64,000 bases of DNA, taken from assembly GCA_022577435.1 (NCBI GenBank), contig JAKOON010000021.1, positions 3,202,501 through 3,266,500 of the forward strand. The letters are read 5' to 3'. Under the pieces are notes generated by a model. That model was not told the DNA's origin, ran no database searches, and saw nothing but the letters and a program-made list of their open reading frames with translations. The DNA is from Embiotoca jacksoni. Lineage: Eukaryota > Chordata > Actinopteri > Embiotocidae. The position numbers and the translations under genes are program-made. Below are positions 44,001 to 53,936 of the stretch, piece after piece (the stretch's first letter is position 1; each line of letters starts with the position of its first letter).

Positions 44001-47000
44001 CACTGAGCTCTAGCAGGCTGCTCATTGGTGCATTGTGGGCAAGAAGAGCCACAGTCATCACTGCAGGTGTAGTTGCCTGCCACTTTCCAGGCTGTCCCAA
44101 ACTCATGTGCGGAGGTTACTGCCAGTCCAGATGGGGTGAGGAACTCATCGTTTGAATTACCATTGAAGTTTCCACAAAGTCCGCAGGTTTGTCCTCTAAA
44201 GAAGATAATGATCAGACAAAAGTGCCAGCAAATTAACAATGCACCAAACTTTAGTTTCATTACAAAGTACTTGTTGTACATGTTAGAGCATTGTCCAGTT
44301 TTAAGACATTTAATAGATGTAATGTGTCCTCTCTTTATGGTCAACAAAAAGTTCCTTAGTGCTGAGGTTGCTGGCAATCGTGTAGAATATTTAAATTATT
44401 AAAACATCAAAGTACTTAAATTTGAGCTGCGGTAAAAAGCACATACCTGTAACTTGAAGGCACAGAGATAGACACTGTACTCGATCCATCGTACATGACG
44501 CTCAGGCCAAAATCAGCACTGACAAATGTTTGAGATCCACTTGCATAGATAGATACACGACTTCCATTCAGGAGAATAGGCAAGTTTTTAGTTATTCCAT
44601 TTACCTGTAACATTGGAAAAACAAAATAGGAAGAACAGGATATTTTTATATTGTTTATTTGTAAGAGCTTAACAAATTTGATAGCAATATTAGAGTGGAT
44701 CCTTTCACTGTTTAAAATAAACTTTGCTCTTTGGTGAGCAAAGTAAGTCATGGTATCACTGTTTCTAAACTACTTCAGAAATATCCTAAGCAATTCTCTA
44801 CAGTATTTCTTGTTACCGATTGGCCGATGATACTGATATTTAACGTCGAAAAGAAAAGTCTGTGTTCTGATCTAGGGGGTTACAAATTTATATTGTTTTT
44901 TAAGATGGAGTACATGACTAATCGTTCAGAAATGGTTCAACTCACCTCTGCCATTCCCCTGTTGTGTCTGGACACACGCACTCGATAGCCCCACACATTC
45001 ACAAAAACTTCAGCTGTAATTGAAACTGGCAACCCGTTCCACGGCTCATTCTTAGCTTCCACAGAAAACTGATTGAGCTCATGAGAGGCATTACAAACTG
45101 TCGCCAGCACATAGCGGCAGGTTCCCTGGAAATCGTAGGCCTTGCGATCAAAGGTGAGGTAGTGAGGATCTCCAGAGGCAGAGCAGGTGCCACGAGGGTT
45201 AGGATGGCAGCCATACTCACTCTCCACCACACGGCAGGACTCCTGGGGTCCACAAGACTTGGGGATACAGTGGACTGCCCCAACAGTGCCGTTACAGGTA
45301 CAGAAGCTCTGACATTCTTCACCGTCCCAGAACTGTTCTCCGGCTTGACGATAGCGTCCATGGTGGTAGCATCCACAGGCTATTGGTGGCACACACTGGT
45401 TGCCATTCAGGATAAAACCATCATCACACTGGCAACCCTCCTGGCACAGAGTGTCACAGGAGAAGGGGAAGGAGAGGCTGGGGCAGGCAGAAGGGCAAGA
45501 AGTTCCACAGGGTTCGTAATGGCTGTTCAAAGGGCAGGTTTGCTCTAGAGAAAAAAAAATAAAAAAACATACATTCAAAAAGGTTTATTCAAAAACTTTA
45601 TGGAATGTGTCTTTATCCAAGCTACCTCCATCAAAAGGAGGAAAAGTGCTTACCACAGCCAGTTGCGTTCCTCCACTGCCCTATGGCAACGCCCCTCTGT
45701 TGACACATTAGTGCATAATCTCGTGCAACCTCACAAAGCGTTGATGCTGGATCTCTAGAGCCCCTAATGATCTCTGCACATGCATTAACCTGCTGCCACG
45801 GGTCCACCGAGGCCCAACACGGTGCAAATGGCCCATGCGGTGCTGTAAGAATGCCGCAGTACTCACTGGAAGAGTAATTAGTTGTAGAATTAGGATTTAT
45901 GCTTTCAACACAGTGTGCATTGAGGGAGCCGTCTCGCCAACTGTCCCCAAAGGCCTGAGAACTGTTGACCAGGACACCATTGGGCGTGTGGAAGTCGTCA
46001 TGTGGGTGACCATTGTAGTTACCACAGAGTCCACCTAGTGAACCATTGTAGATACCAGGTGCAGTGACACGCACAAAGTGAGGCCAGACTGTTTGCACGG
46101 TTACACCAAAAGAGGTGTGAAGGATGACACTGTGAATACTGCTGTGGTAGATGCGGATTCGGTTGGACCCAGAGCTGAAAGGTAGTCTGATCAGCTGGCC
46201 ATCAACCTAAAGGGCATGTAAAAGGAGATAGTCAAGTTTTCTGGAAGACATGGAAGAAGGTAATTACAGAAAGAATATTTTTAGTAAAGCCTTTCTCGAG
46301 TGTCATCACTCGTTTTGTCACATTCATCTTCATAGTCTCTTGAAATATACTATACTTTAGCCCTTTACCTGAACTTTGCTGCTCCTTGCCATCTCAATAG
46401 ACACATGTGTTCCCTCTGCCTCAAACTTTAGAATCCGGGCAAAACCTTGCTGGCCCCTTGGCACTTTTTCTGCCGACACCATAAAGTGCGGGTCACTAGA
46501 CAATCCCATTACTTTGGCAAGGGTCAATCGACACGCCCCGGGATACTGGTATGTCAGTCCATCAAACGTAAGATACGACCCTGGACCCCTTATCCAGCAT
46601 GTTGCATAGCTGTTCGGTCTGCATCCTCTTTCTCCCTCTTCCAAAATGCATGATTCAAATGGGCCACAAGCATGGGAGCGGCAAGTCATGGAGCCATGTC
46701 TGCAGCTACAACGCCTCCCACAGTTGTCGTCGAGTGTTACAGTTTCTCCGGAGCGGTAGTAGCGACCCTCAAAGTTGCAGCCACACTCAGCATGAGGGAC
46801 GCAGACCCCAGCACTGAGGATGTAGCCTGAATTGCAGGTGCAGCTCTCCAGGGCAGGGAGAGGGCAGTTGTCGGTGGAATTGGGATTGACACATGTAGGT
46901 GGACATCCTGTGCCTTCAGACTCAAAATGGCTGTTGGCTGGGCAGGGGATTTCTAGACCAGAGAAAACAACATTGATGTTGACATCGTGGACATTTCACA

Positions 47001-50000
47001 GAAATTCCATTTTGAGATGATTTCGATTGCCTTACATACCACAGAAGCCAGGTCTTCTCCAGCTTGGTAGCTGGACACCATTTCGTTGACATTGACTTGC
47101 GTACACATTTAGGGCTTGACACAGAATAGGCTGGTATCCACCTCCCACACACAGATCATACACACAACTCTCCACGAAGGCCTGCGGGGGAAATTGTTGA
47201 TGGCAAGCAGCAAATGGTCCAGAACTGCTCTGGAGGATACCACAATGGGCAGTATTGCTGTATAATGCTGTCTGATCATCAGTACAGCCAGCACAGTCCA
47301 GACCTCCGCACTGTGCCTCACAGCCAGGCTCATCGTCCCCAGATGCTTGCCAGCTGTTGGCAAAAACCACATCAGAACTCACAAGCTCGCCTTGGCGGGT
47401 TCGAAAGTCATCTCCATGGCGATTGTTGAAGTTTCCGCACAAGCCACATGTTGCATTCTGGTAGGTGTATGGCAAACTGATCCTGACATGATGATTTGTG
47501 TCATAAGATACCTCCAGGCCAAAGTCAGCGCTGATGATCACAGAAAAGCCTGACTCATAAACCTGGATGTGGCCATTGATGAGGGAGAATGGAGTTGATG
47601 CAAAGTTTCCGTTAACCTATAGGCACACCAGGAAACAAAGGGTTAAAAATACGAACAAAACAAAAATATCACAGAACGTGGAAACATAGCCCTGATTACT
47701 AACCTTAGCTTCACCACGACGTCCTTTCACAAGCTCGATGGTTTCATTGTAGACATACACTTTGACCAGTCGTGTCCAAGCAACTCGAGTGTTTCCCCGG
47801 TGTTCGTTCTTGCCCTCTACTCTATAGTAAGGTAACATGTGATTACATTGTTCTGAGAGAACGTAAGTGCAGGTGCCCTGAAAGTGAAACACGCTGCCAT
47901 CAAAAGTGTAGTAATGTGGATCCCCGCTGATGGTGCAGGATTGTCTCTGCACCGTCTGGCAGGAGAACTGAAAGGAAGTTGGGCGGCAGACTTGGGAAAA
48001 GGAGCAGGGTTGGTTGTAACACTCCAGGCCTGATGTAGTGCACGAGCACCTCTGTGCACAGGTATTGTCACTCCAGAATGAATCACCCAGCTGCACGGGT
48101 TCACCTTTGAAGAAAACAAAAAGAGTAAGTTCCTGAAAAGCTTTGACTAAAACTTGTATCTGACTTTTTCAGCTTTTTGGGGGCATTTCTGCTGTTATTT
48201 TCATTGAGTAGTGACCAGGACGGTCTGTTTCTAATCATATTCTAATGTAACTGCAGTTCAGTGGACAATACAGTCGTAATTGAATCAATGGCTCAATTAC
48301 AATGACAGATGTATCGCCAGACTTTCAAGTATTTTCATGGAATGGTGATCACATTTGCACATTAATGTAAAGAAGAGCCTGTTAAGATCACCCTCTGCTT
48401 CTGGTCTTACCATTGAAAGTGCAGCCTATTTCTCCCTGGTCTGTTCGGAAGGCCCAACGACCGGCTACATCGATGTTGCTGCCGAGTTGGAAGTTTGAGT
48501 TATTGCCTGTTGCATTTCCAGAGAACGATCCTGGGATGCTCAAATGGTGAGAGGAATTGATCGTGTCATATCCAGCCTGGAAATCACATGTCACTCAGAT
48601 TAAAATGAATTGGATGTTTCTTTTGTATTTGCACAGTGGCATTAGTGCATTTCACTTTAAGAAAACAAAACGCATGTTTTGTAGTATTGCATATAATTTC
48701 TAACCTGTACACTTTGATATGTGTTTTCTAATCTCCCGTAGTTCATCAGCACAAAGGAGTACTGGCCACCAGAGATCAAGACTGCCTGGAATGTTACTTG
48801 CTGAAGAAAAAAAAAAGGGACTTGTTGTTTTTATTGTATTTATAATCAAAAGTAAAACACACACACACACATCGTTTGCATTTCTCAATTTAGAGAGAGA
48901 TGACTTACAGGTCTACCGGTTTCAAAATAGGCCACTTCATACCATGTTGCTACAAAGACCCAGCTAGCATTGAAGTTGAGTCCTGGGAAATACGTGTTGA
49001 TGTCACGTGTAGCTTGTTGGACAACATTGCCGCTGGTGTATTGTTTGTAGTAGATCGCACCATTGGCTCTATTGTCTAGATCTGTCCAGAATGGAGCGAT
49101 GATGTCTCTGAATCCATGCATTGGGAACCGTTGAGGTATGTAGGCATCCCAAGGACCATCAAAGGTCAGGTGTCCATTGTGGTTCACCTGAAAAAAAAAA
49201 AAAAATGTATATATATATGTGTGATTTTACTAACCAAATGTTTGTAGGTATTAATCACAGTCAGGTATTTACTCCAGTACCTTGCAATCACAGGTTATAA
49301 AATTTCAACATATTTATAGCAGCAGTATATTATAACCATATTGAATACTGTACGTGACAATATATTGACTAAAACTTCAGTACTTTAGTAACTGAAACAT
49401 TTTACGTACATGAATGTTGTTATATGACTGTCCGAAATAAACAAAAGGTCGTTGCAGATTAATTGGAGGAGAACTGCCATCAAGTGATCGAGAGCTTTCC
49501 GTTCCAGCAATACTGTAGAGGGGTCCTGGAGAGAACAAAAGGTGTTCCTTTCTTTTTTATTAAATTTCATTTTAAAATTAAAGAGCATCAGTCTTCACCT
49601 TATGCTGTACAACGTTAATATTAAATTCAATCCACCATACTTTCTCATACTATGACATTGTGGCACGTCATTGCAGGAAGAGCACAGGGTGTAACCAAAA
49701 TACCACAGAAAATGTGAAAGTAGCAAACGATGAAAAGATATTCAAATGAAAAACTGAAGGAGGGCTTTCTGTAATTTAACTATTGGCTATGCAACCCACA
49801 TCATTCTATACTATAATACATATGTACTCAGTGTTACATTAGTCTTCAAAGACAAGAACAAATATCAACTGCTAACAGTTTGACACCAGAGGTGAGAGTT
49901 TTGATTTCCTGTAAACCAAAGTATGATAAACATCTAACGTCCACACCCTTTGTTTTGGCTCGGCTATGTTTATGTCACTATTTCATTAGGTGGCACTAAA

Positions 50001-52106
50001 CACAGGTATGTAATAAAATTCATGCAGAATATGTGAGGTTATGTATGGGCTGTCAGTTTATAGTAAATGCACTTTTTTCCCCATCTTTGCACTGGAGTAC
50101 CTGTGAAATTTCTAATAGTATATGTATATTTTGAAATCATATAAACAGAAATTTTACTTGACATGAGCTAAAACTAATATCTTCTATTTAAAGCTATTCG
50201 TTCCTGATGTCAAACAAACAGTCATTACGACAATTTATCTTTGTCTTAATAGGTATAATCTTCTGATTTGATCCACAAATTTTTATATGATTGCATGACA
50301 GAATCAACATGTATGAATAAATAAAAAAAAAAAAAAGGTTATTAAAACTAACCTGTATACTGAGGACTCACCCCACCTATGAAAATAAACACATACATAT
50401 AAATGAACACAAATCTGAGACGGCTAACATGAAAAAGAAAAAAAAGTCAGATAGTGAATTCACATAAATGCATCAATTTTTTAAAAAAAAGGTTATTAAA
50501 ACTAACCTGTATACTGAGGACTCACCCCACCTATGAAAACAAACACATACATATAAATGAACACAAATCTGAGACGGCTAACATGAAAAAGAAAAAAAAG
50601 TCAGATAGTGAATTCACATAAATGCATCAATTTTTAAAAAAAAAGGTTATTAAAACTAACCTGTATACTGAGGACTCACCCCACCTATGAAAACAAACAC
50701 ATACATATAAATGAACACAAATCTGAGACGGCTAACATGAAAAAGAAAAAAAAGTCAGATAGTGAATTCACATAAATGCATCAATTTAAAAAAAAAAGGT
50801 TATTAAAACTAACCTGTATACTGAGGACTCACCCCACCTATGAAAACAAACACATACATATAAATGAACACAAATCTGAGACGGCTAACATGAAAAAGAA
50901 AAAAAAGTCAGATAGTGAATTCACATAAATGCATCAATTTAAAAAAAAAAGGTTATTAAAACTAACCTGTATACTGAGGACTCACCCCACCTATGAAAAC
51001 AAACACATACATATAAATGAACACAAATCTGAGACGGCTAACATGAAAAAGAAAAAAAAAGTCAGACAGTGAATTCACATAAATGCATCAATTTTTAAAA
51101 AAAAAGGTTATTAAAACTAACCTGTATACTGAGGACTCACCCCACCTATGAAAATAAACACATACATATAAATGAACACAAATCTGAGACGGCTAACATG
51201 AAAAAGAAAAAAAAAGTCAGACAGTGAATTCACATAAATGCATCAATTTTAAAAAAAAAAAGGTTATTAAAACTAACCTGTATACTGAGGACTCACCCCA
51301 CCTATGAAAACAAACACATACATATAAATGAACACAAATCTGAGACGGCTAACATGAAAAAGAAAAAAAAGTCAGATAGTGAATTCACATAAATGCATCA
51401 ATTTAAAAAAAAAAAGGTTATTAAAACTAACCTGTATACTGAGGACTCACCCCACCTATGAAAATAAACACATACATATAAATGAACACAAATCTGAGAC
51501 GGCTAACATGAAAAAGAAAAAAAAGTCAGATAGTGAATTCACATAAATGCATCAATTTAAAAAAAAAGGTTATTAAAACTAACCTGTATACTGAGGACTC
51601 ACCCCACCTATGAAAACAAACACATACATATAAATGAACACAAATCTGAGACGGCTAACATGAAAAAGAAAAAAAAGTCAGATAGTGAATTCACATAAAT
51701 GCATCAATTTTTAAAAAAAAAAGGTTATTAAAACTAACCTGTATACTGAGGACTCACCCCACCTATGAAAATAAACACATACATATAAATGAACACAAAT
51801 CTGAGACGGCTAACGTGAAAAAGAAAAAAAAAGTCAGACAGTGAATTCACATAAATGCATCAATTTTTAAAAAAAAAGGTTATTAAAACTAACCTGTATA
51901 CTGAGGACTCACCCCACCTATGAAAACAAACACATACATATAAATGAACACAAATCTGAGACGGCTAACATGAAAAAGAAAAAAAAGTCAGATAGTGAAT
52001 TCACATAAATGCATCAACACAAATTGAAGTGAATTAAATTGATGTTAAACAAATACTTACTCATCATCCCCAACAGCAGCGCAGACAAGATGATTTTACT
52101 TGCCAT
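39367..52106 (-). CDS. Alpha-tectorin-like protein (signal, octapeptide repeats, NIDO, 4x vWD, ZP)
   Basis: Predicted secreted matrix glycoprotein with alpha-tectorin architecture. Coding exons in gene order: 52106-52061, eleven microexons (51917 down to 50353), 49525-49410, 49187-48909, 48800-48705, 48576-48411, 48104-47704, 47616-47040, 46952-46369, 46206-45654, 45544-44946, 44604-44447, 44195-43795, 43661-43465, 42805-42410, 42306-42023, 41818-41544, 41396-41277, 41072-40888, 40790-40630, 40149-39898, 39718-39559, 39528-39367. Every junction keeps phase. The sum is 6432 nt, 2143 residues with all microexons and about 2063 with one; human TECTA is about 2155. Domains (residues): NIDO about 120-320, vWD1 about 360-650, vWD2 about 720-1028, vWD3 about 1100-1414, vWD4 about 1500-1798, EGF/TIL-like 1798-1838, ZP 1838-2090. 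Human TECTA lies elsewhere (11q), so this is better called a tectorin-like paralog than tecta. The C terminus shows no GPI or membrane segment. Confidence 0.93.
41277..41396 (-). CDS. Tectorin-like exon for EGF/TIL-like module before ZP
   Basis: Acceptor cttctccag, donor gtaaga, phase 1 in and out. Encodes SDPCEELNCSEHEWCGEKDG and YGCFCDEHHHRPNNESYG. The six-cysteine layout and the closing P/N-rich tail resemble the segment between vWD4 and ZP in alpha-tectorin. Confidence 0.9.
41544..43661 (-). CDS. Tectorin-like exons for TIL3 and fourth vWD/C8 unit
   Basis: Exons 43661-43465, 42805-42410, 42306-42023 and 41818-41544. TIL3: CPACSHYELCGTDCGHTC. The donor of the first exon is best read as GC (AAT|gcaagt, phase 0), giving DGFYYN-ADESFW, the normal spacing. 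The phase-0 GT alternative 18 nt on (gtttta) is poor. vWD: CTVWGDPHYITFDGALAHFQ. The CGLCG site is VKGMCGNSNGDSADD, lacking the first Cys. The C8 exon starts GCGSTDEDGDGLTDCP, an acidic DxDxDG stretch like a calcium loop, then FVSSCVYDLC-type C8 sequence (here FFSSCVYDLCLY). Confidence 0.88.
42806..43464 (-). other. Tectorin-like intron with probable GC-AG ends
   Basis: Donor gcaagt and acceptor gctacag on the minus strand. 659 bp, with no coding signal. Includes a T-rich unique stretch near 43090-43130. Other introns of this gene longer than 300 bp (40150-40629, 44605-44945, 48105-48410, 49526-50352) also show nothing coding. Confidence 0.55.
43795..45544 (-). CDS. Tectorin-like exons for TIL2 and third vWD/C8 unit
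   Basis: Exons 45544-44946, 44604-44447 and 44195-43795 (the last two joined in phase 2: AG+A gives Arg). TIL2: CPLNSHYEPCGTSCPSAC. vWD: CSASGDPHYLTFDRKAYDFQ, then TCGLCGNFNGNSNDEF, both motifs intact. C8: CGVIQAAEAAFGFCHEQV and FNDCVFDVC. This unit has an extra intron compared with units 1 and 2. Confidence 0.92.
45654..46952 (-). CDS. Tectorin-like exons for TIL1 and second vWD/C8 unit
   Basis: Exons 46952-46369 and 46206-45654. TIL1 opens CPANSHFESEGTGCPPTC. The vWD start reads CWIRGPGSYLTFDGLTYQYP, where GDPHY is replaced by GPGSY, and the CGLCG motif is GGLCGNYNGHPHDDF, lacking the first Cys. C8: CGILTAPHGPFAPCWASV. Human alpha-tectorin also has a divergent second vWD, so this is probably an old family trait and not damage. 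Confidence 0.92.
47040..48104 (-). CDS. Tectorin-like exons for first vWD/C8 unit
   Basis: Exons 48104-47704 and 47616-47040. After a cysteine-rich lead (DSFWSDNTCAQRCSC) comes CTISGDPHYYTFDGSVFHFQ, the canonical vWD start with intact GDPHY, then ATCGLCGNFNNRHGDDF with intact CGLCG, then the C8 region (CGILQSSSGPFAACH, FVESCVYDLC). Ends WRRPGFCG, phase 1 into the TIL exon. A complete, undamaged unit. Confidence 0.93.
48411..49525 (-). CDS. Tectorin-like exons for NIDO domain
   Basis: Exons 49525-49410, 49187-48909, 48800-48705 and 48576-48411 (phases 0, 0, 0, 1). The protein runs from PFVYFGQSYNNIHVNHNGHL through IIAPFWTDLDNRANGAIYY, ASWVFVATWYEVAYF, VTFQAVLISGGQYSFVLMNY and ends GRWAFRTDQGEIGCTFNG. 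This is the full NIDO (nidogen-like) pattern as in alpha-tectorin. Potential N-glycosylation at NAS, NSS, NAT and NNS. Extracellular. Confidence 0.93.
49788..50265. repeat. Intronic copy of the upstream duplicated segment
   Basis: Starts 'caacccacatcattctatac' and ends 'cttaataggtataatcttct'. The same sequence with an internal gap of about 85 bp is found at 53802-54218, in the 5' flank of the same gene. The copy here lies in the intron between the microexon array and the NIDO exons. Confidence 0.85.
50333..52017 (-). repeat. Tandem array of 11 units (about 154 bp), each carrying an identical 24-nt exon
   Basis: Eleven copies of a 152-156 bp unit. On the minus strand each has T-rich DNA, the acceptor ttttcatag, a 24-nt exon, then the donor gttagt. 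The exons are 51894-51917, 51739-51762, 51584-51607, 51432-51455, 51278-51301, 51122-51145, 50967-50990, 50814-50837, 50661-50684, 50507-50530 and 50353-50376. All eleven are identical, while the introns differ at a few sites (gaaaat/gaaaac, gatagtg/gacagtg, poly-A length). The exon is phase 1-1, with neighbours also ending and starting in phase 1. Full inclusion gives S-G-V-S-P-Q-Y-T followed by repeats of GGVSPQYT, about 88 residues between signal peptide and NIDO. Splicing is predicted, not shown. Confidence 0.9.
50353..51917 (-). CDS. Tectorin-like microexons 1-11 (octapeptide linker)
   Basis: Coding content of the array. Each microexon gives GVSPQYT plus a Gly or Ser from the split codon. 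The linker is rich in Gly, Ser, Thr and Pro, so O-glycosylation is possible, and each unit has one Tyr. Skipping all copies also keeps frame (A+GA gives Arg before PLYSIAG), so inclusion number could vary by splicing as well as by allele. How many copies are used in mRNA is unknown. Confidence 0.7.
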
Positions 52107-52119
52107 TCTTCCAAACCAG
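52061..52119 (-). CDS. Tectorin-like exon with start codon and signal peptide
   Basis: ATG at 52106-52104 opens MASKIILSALLLGMM, a short hydrophobic signal peptide, and the exon leaves in phase 1 at donor gtaagt. The acceptor tatttggtcag ends just 5' of 52119, so 13 nt of 5' UTR are in this exon. The context aagaATGG is good for initiation. This is the only upstream in-frame ATG with a signal peptide that joins the NIDO exons. Confidence 0.85.
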
Positions 52120-52475
52120 CTGACCAAATACAATGAAATAAATAAAATACAAGACAAAACTACAAAGCAGTCAGAGGGTAGATACCCCCACCTAGGCTGC
52201 TTATAAGTTTGTTATACAACTCTAAAGGCAAAAGATAGTTAAAGATGTTTATCCAGTTGTGTATAAAAGTCCCAATAATTAACATTTCAGCTGAAAATGA
52301 GACGCTGCTTCAATTATACTTTAGCTTCTAGAGTATAGTGTTCAGATTGTTAAGATTTTGATTTCACAAAATAAATTCTCAATAAAACGTTAATGATAAG
52401 CACAACCTTGTATTGGAAGTCTGTAGTATAATGCAATACATACAAAATTAATATTATACAAAATAAAACAATTAC

Positions 52476-52511
52476 CTTCTTACATGTGCTTCTTTGGTTC
52501 ATTTACATCTC
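52476..52511 (-). other. Putative non-coding 5' UTR exon of the tectorin-like gene
   Basis: Ends catgtaagaag with donor gtaatt; the 5' edge is inferred from the TATA-like box. It would splice to the acceptor before 52119. It contains an ATG at 52502 whose frame continues through the splice for 16 codons and stops just past the main ATG. It also has start-stop pairs (atgtaa). Entirely predicted. Confidence 0.4.
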
Positions 52512-52533
52512 GTGTGGGACTGCAGGGCTGCCA

Positions 52534-52541
52534 GTTTTTAT
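52534..52541 (-). promoter_or_regulatory. TATA-like box of the tectorin-like gene
   Basis: The minus strand reads ggataaaaactgg. It sits about 58 nt before a good splice donor (52475-52470) that would end a short 5' UTR exon. The start of transcription would be expected near 52511. A second copy lies 846 bp further upstream. Confidence 0.45.
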
Positions 52542-53088
52542 CCAGTGAAAGCTGGCACAGTTCAAGAAATGTGTTGTTTTTCCAGTTAGACAATCAGATG
52601 GATTCCATTTTGCTTCCTCATAACAACCAATCATTCCATCGTGCCTTAAGAATAATAAAATGATACAAACAACTGCTGTCAGTCAAAGACAAGAGACAAT
52701 ACTGTAATAAAGGCTTAAGCACTTGTTCTTAAAAAGTTAATTAAGTGTCTTGAAACCGGTATTCAAATTGTTTTTCAATGATTCATTTTTGCAACCATTT
52801 GTTTTTGTTTTCAGTGTGAACAGTTGAGAGCACATGACCTGGTCTTTGTTAAGTTATTAGATCTCCAAAAAAAATGTCTCTTTTCAATCCCAAATTACAA
52901 CCGAACATATCTCACTCATTCACACTGTTTTGTCTTTTTTGACAGGTTTTGAGATACCTATGCAACCCACATCATTCTATACTACAATACATACTGTACA
53001 TACTCAGTATTACATTAGTCTTCAAAGACAAGACAAAAAAATCAACTGCTATATTTGTCACTCTATTTCATTATGTGGCACTAAACAC

Positions 53089-53936
53089 AGATGTTTATCC
53101 AGTTGTGTATAAAAGTCCCAATAATTAACATTTCAGCTGAAAATGAGACGCTGCTTCAATTATACTTTAGCTTCTAGAGTATAGTGTTCAGATTGTTAAG
53201 ATTTTGATTTCACAAAATAAATTCTCAATAAAACGTTAATGATAAGCACAACCTTGTATTGGAAGTCTGTAGTATAATGCAATACATACAAAATTAATAT
53301 TATACAAAATAAAACAATTGCCTTCTTACATGTGCTTCTTTGGTTCATTTACATCTCGTGTGGGACTGCAGGGCTGCCAGTTTTTATCCAGTGAAAGCTG
53401 GCACAGTTCAAGAAATGTGTTGTTTTTCCAGTTAGACAATCAGATGGATTCCATTTTGCTTCCTCATAACAACCAATCATTCCATCGTGCCTTAAGAATA
53501 ATAAAATGATACAAACAACTGCTGTCAGTCAAAGACAAGAGACAATACTGTAATAAAGGCTTAAGCACTTGTTCTTAAGAAGTTAATTAAGTGTCTTGAA
53601 ACCGGTATTCAAATTGTTTTTCAATGATTCATTTTTGCAACCATTTGTTTTTGTTTTCAGTGTGAACAGTTGAGAGCACATGACCTGGTCTTTGTTAAGT
53701 TATTAGATCTCCAAAAAAAATGTCTCTTTTCAATCCCAAATTACAACCGAACATATCTCACTCATCCACACTGTTTTGTCTTTTTTGACAGGTTTTGAGA
53801 TACCTATGCAACCCACATCATTCTATACTACAATACATACTGTACATACTCAGTATTACATTCGTCTTCAAAGACAAGACAAAAAAATCAACTGATATAT
53901 TTATGTCACTCTATTTCATTATGTGGCACTAAACAC
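53089..53936. repeat. Tandem segmental duplication, copy 2
   Basis: Copy of 52243-53088. A short extra duplication of 'tggcactaaacacagg' follows at about 53925-53960. The TATA-like site lies at 53377-53389, but the UTR-exon donor that is gtaatt in copy 1 is gcaatt here. Continues into 53802-54218, which matches the intronic segment 49788-50265. Confidence 0.9.

Larger units (their letters stand above)
52243..53088. repeat. Tandem segmental duplication, copy 1 (846 bp)
   Basis: Sequence from 'gatgtttatccagttgtg' onward is repeated with an exact offset of 846 bp at 53089-53936, at about 99 percent identity by eye. It contains the putative TATA box and 5' UTR exon of the tectorin-like gene. Confidence 0.9.

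Noticed and set aside
45081..45548. 155-codon plus-strand frame opposite the tectorin-like gene
   Set aside because: Antisense shadow of the 44946-45544 exon. The minus strand encodes clear TIL and vWD motifs.
50333..52017. CRISPR-like or satellite interpretation of the 154-bp tandem array
   Set aside because: The units are contiguous repeats without unique spacers in a vertebrate gene, and each carries a frame-keeping exon with splice sites, which a plain satellite would not.
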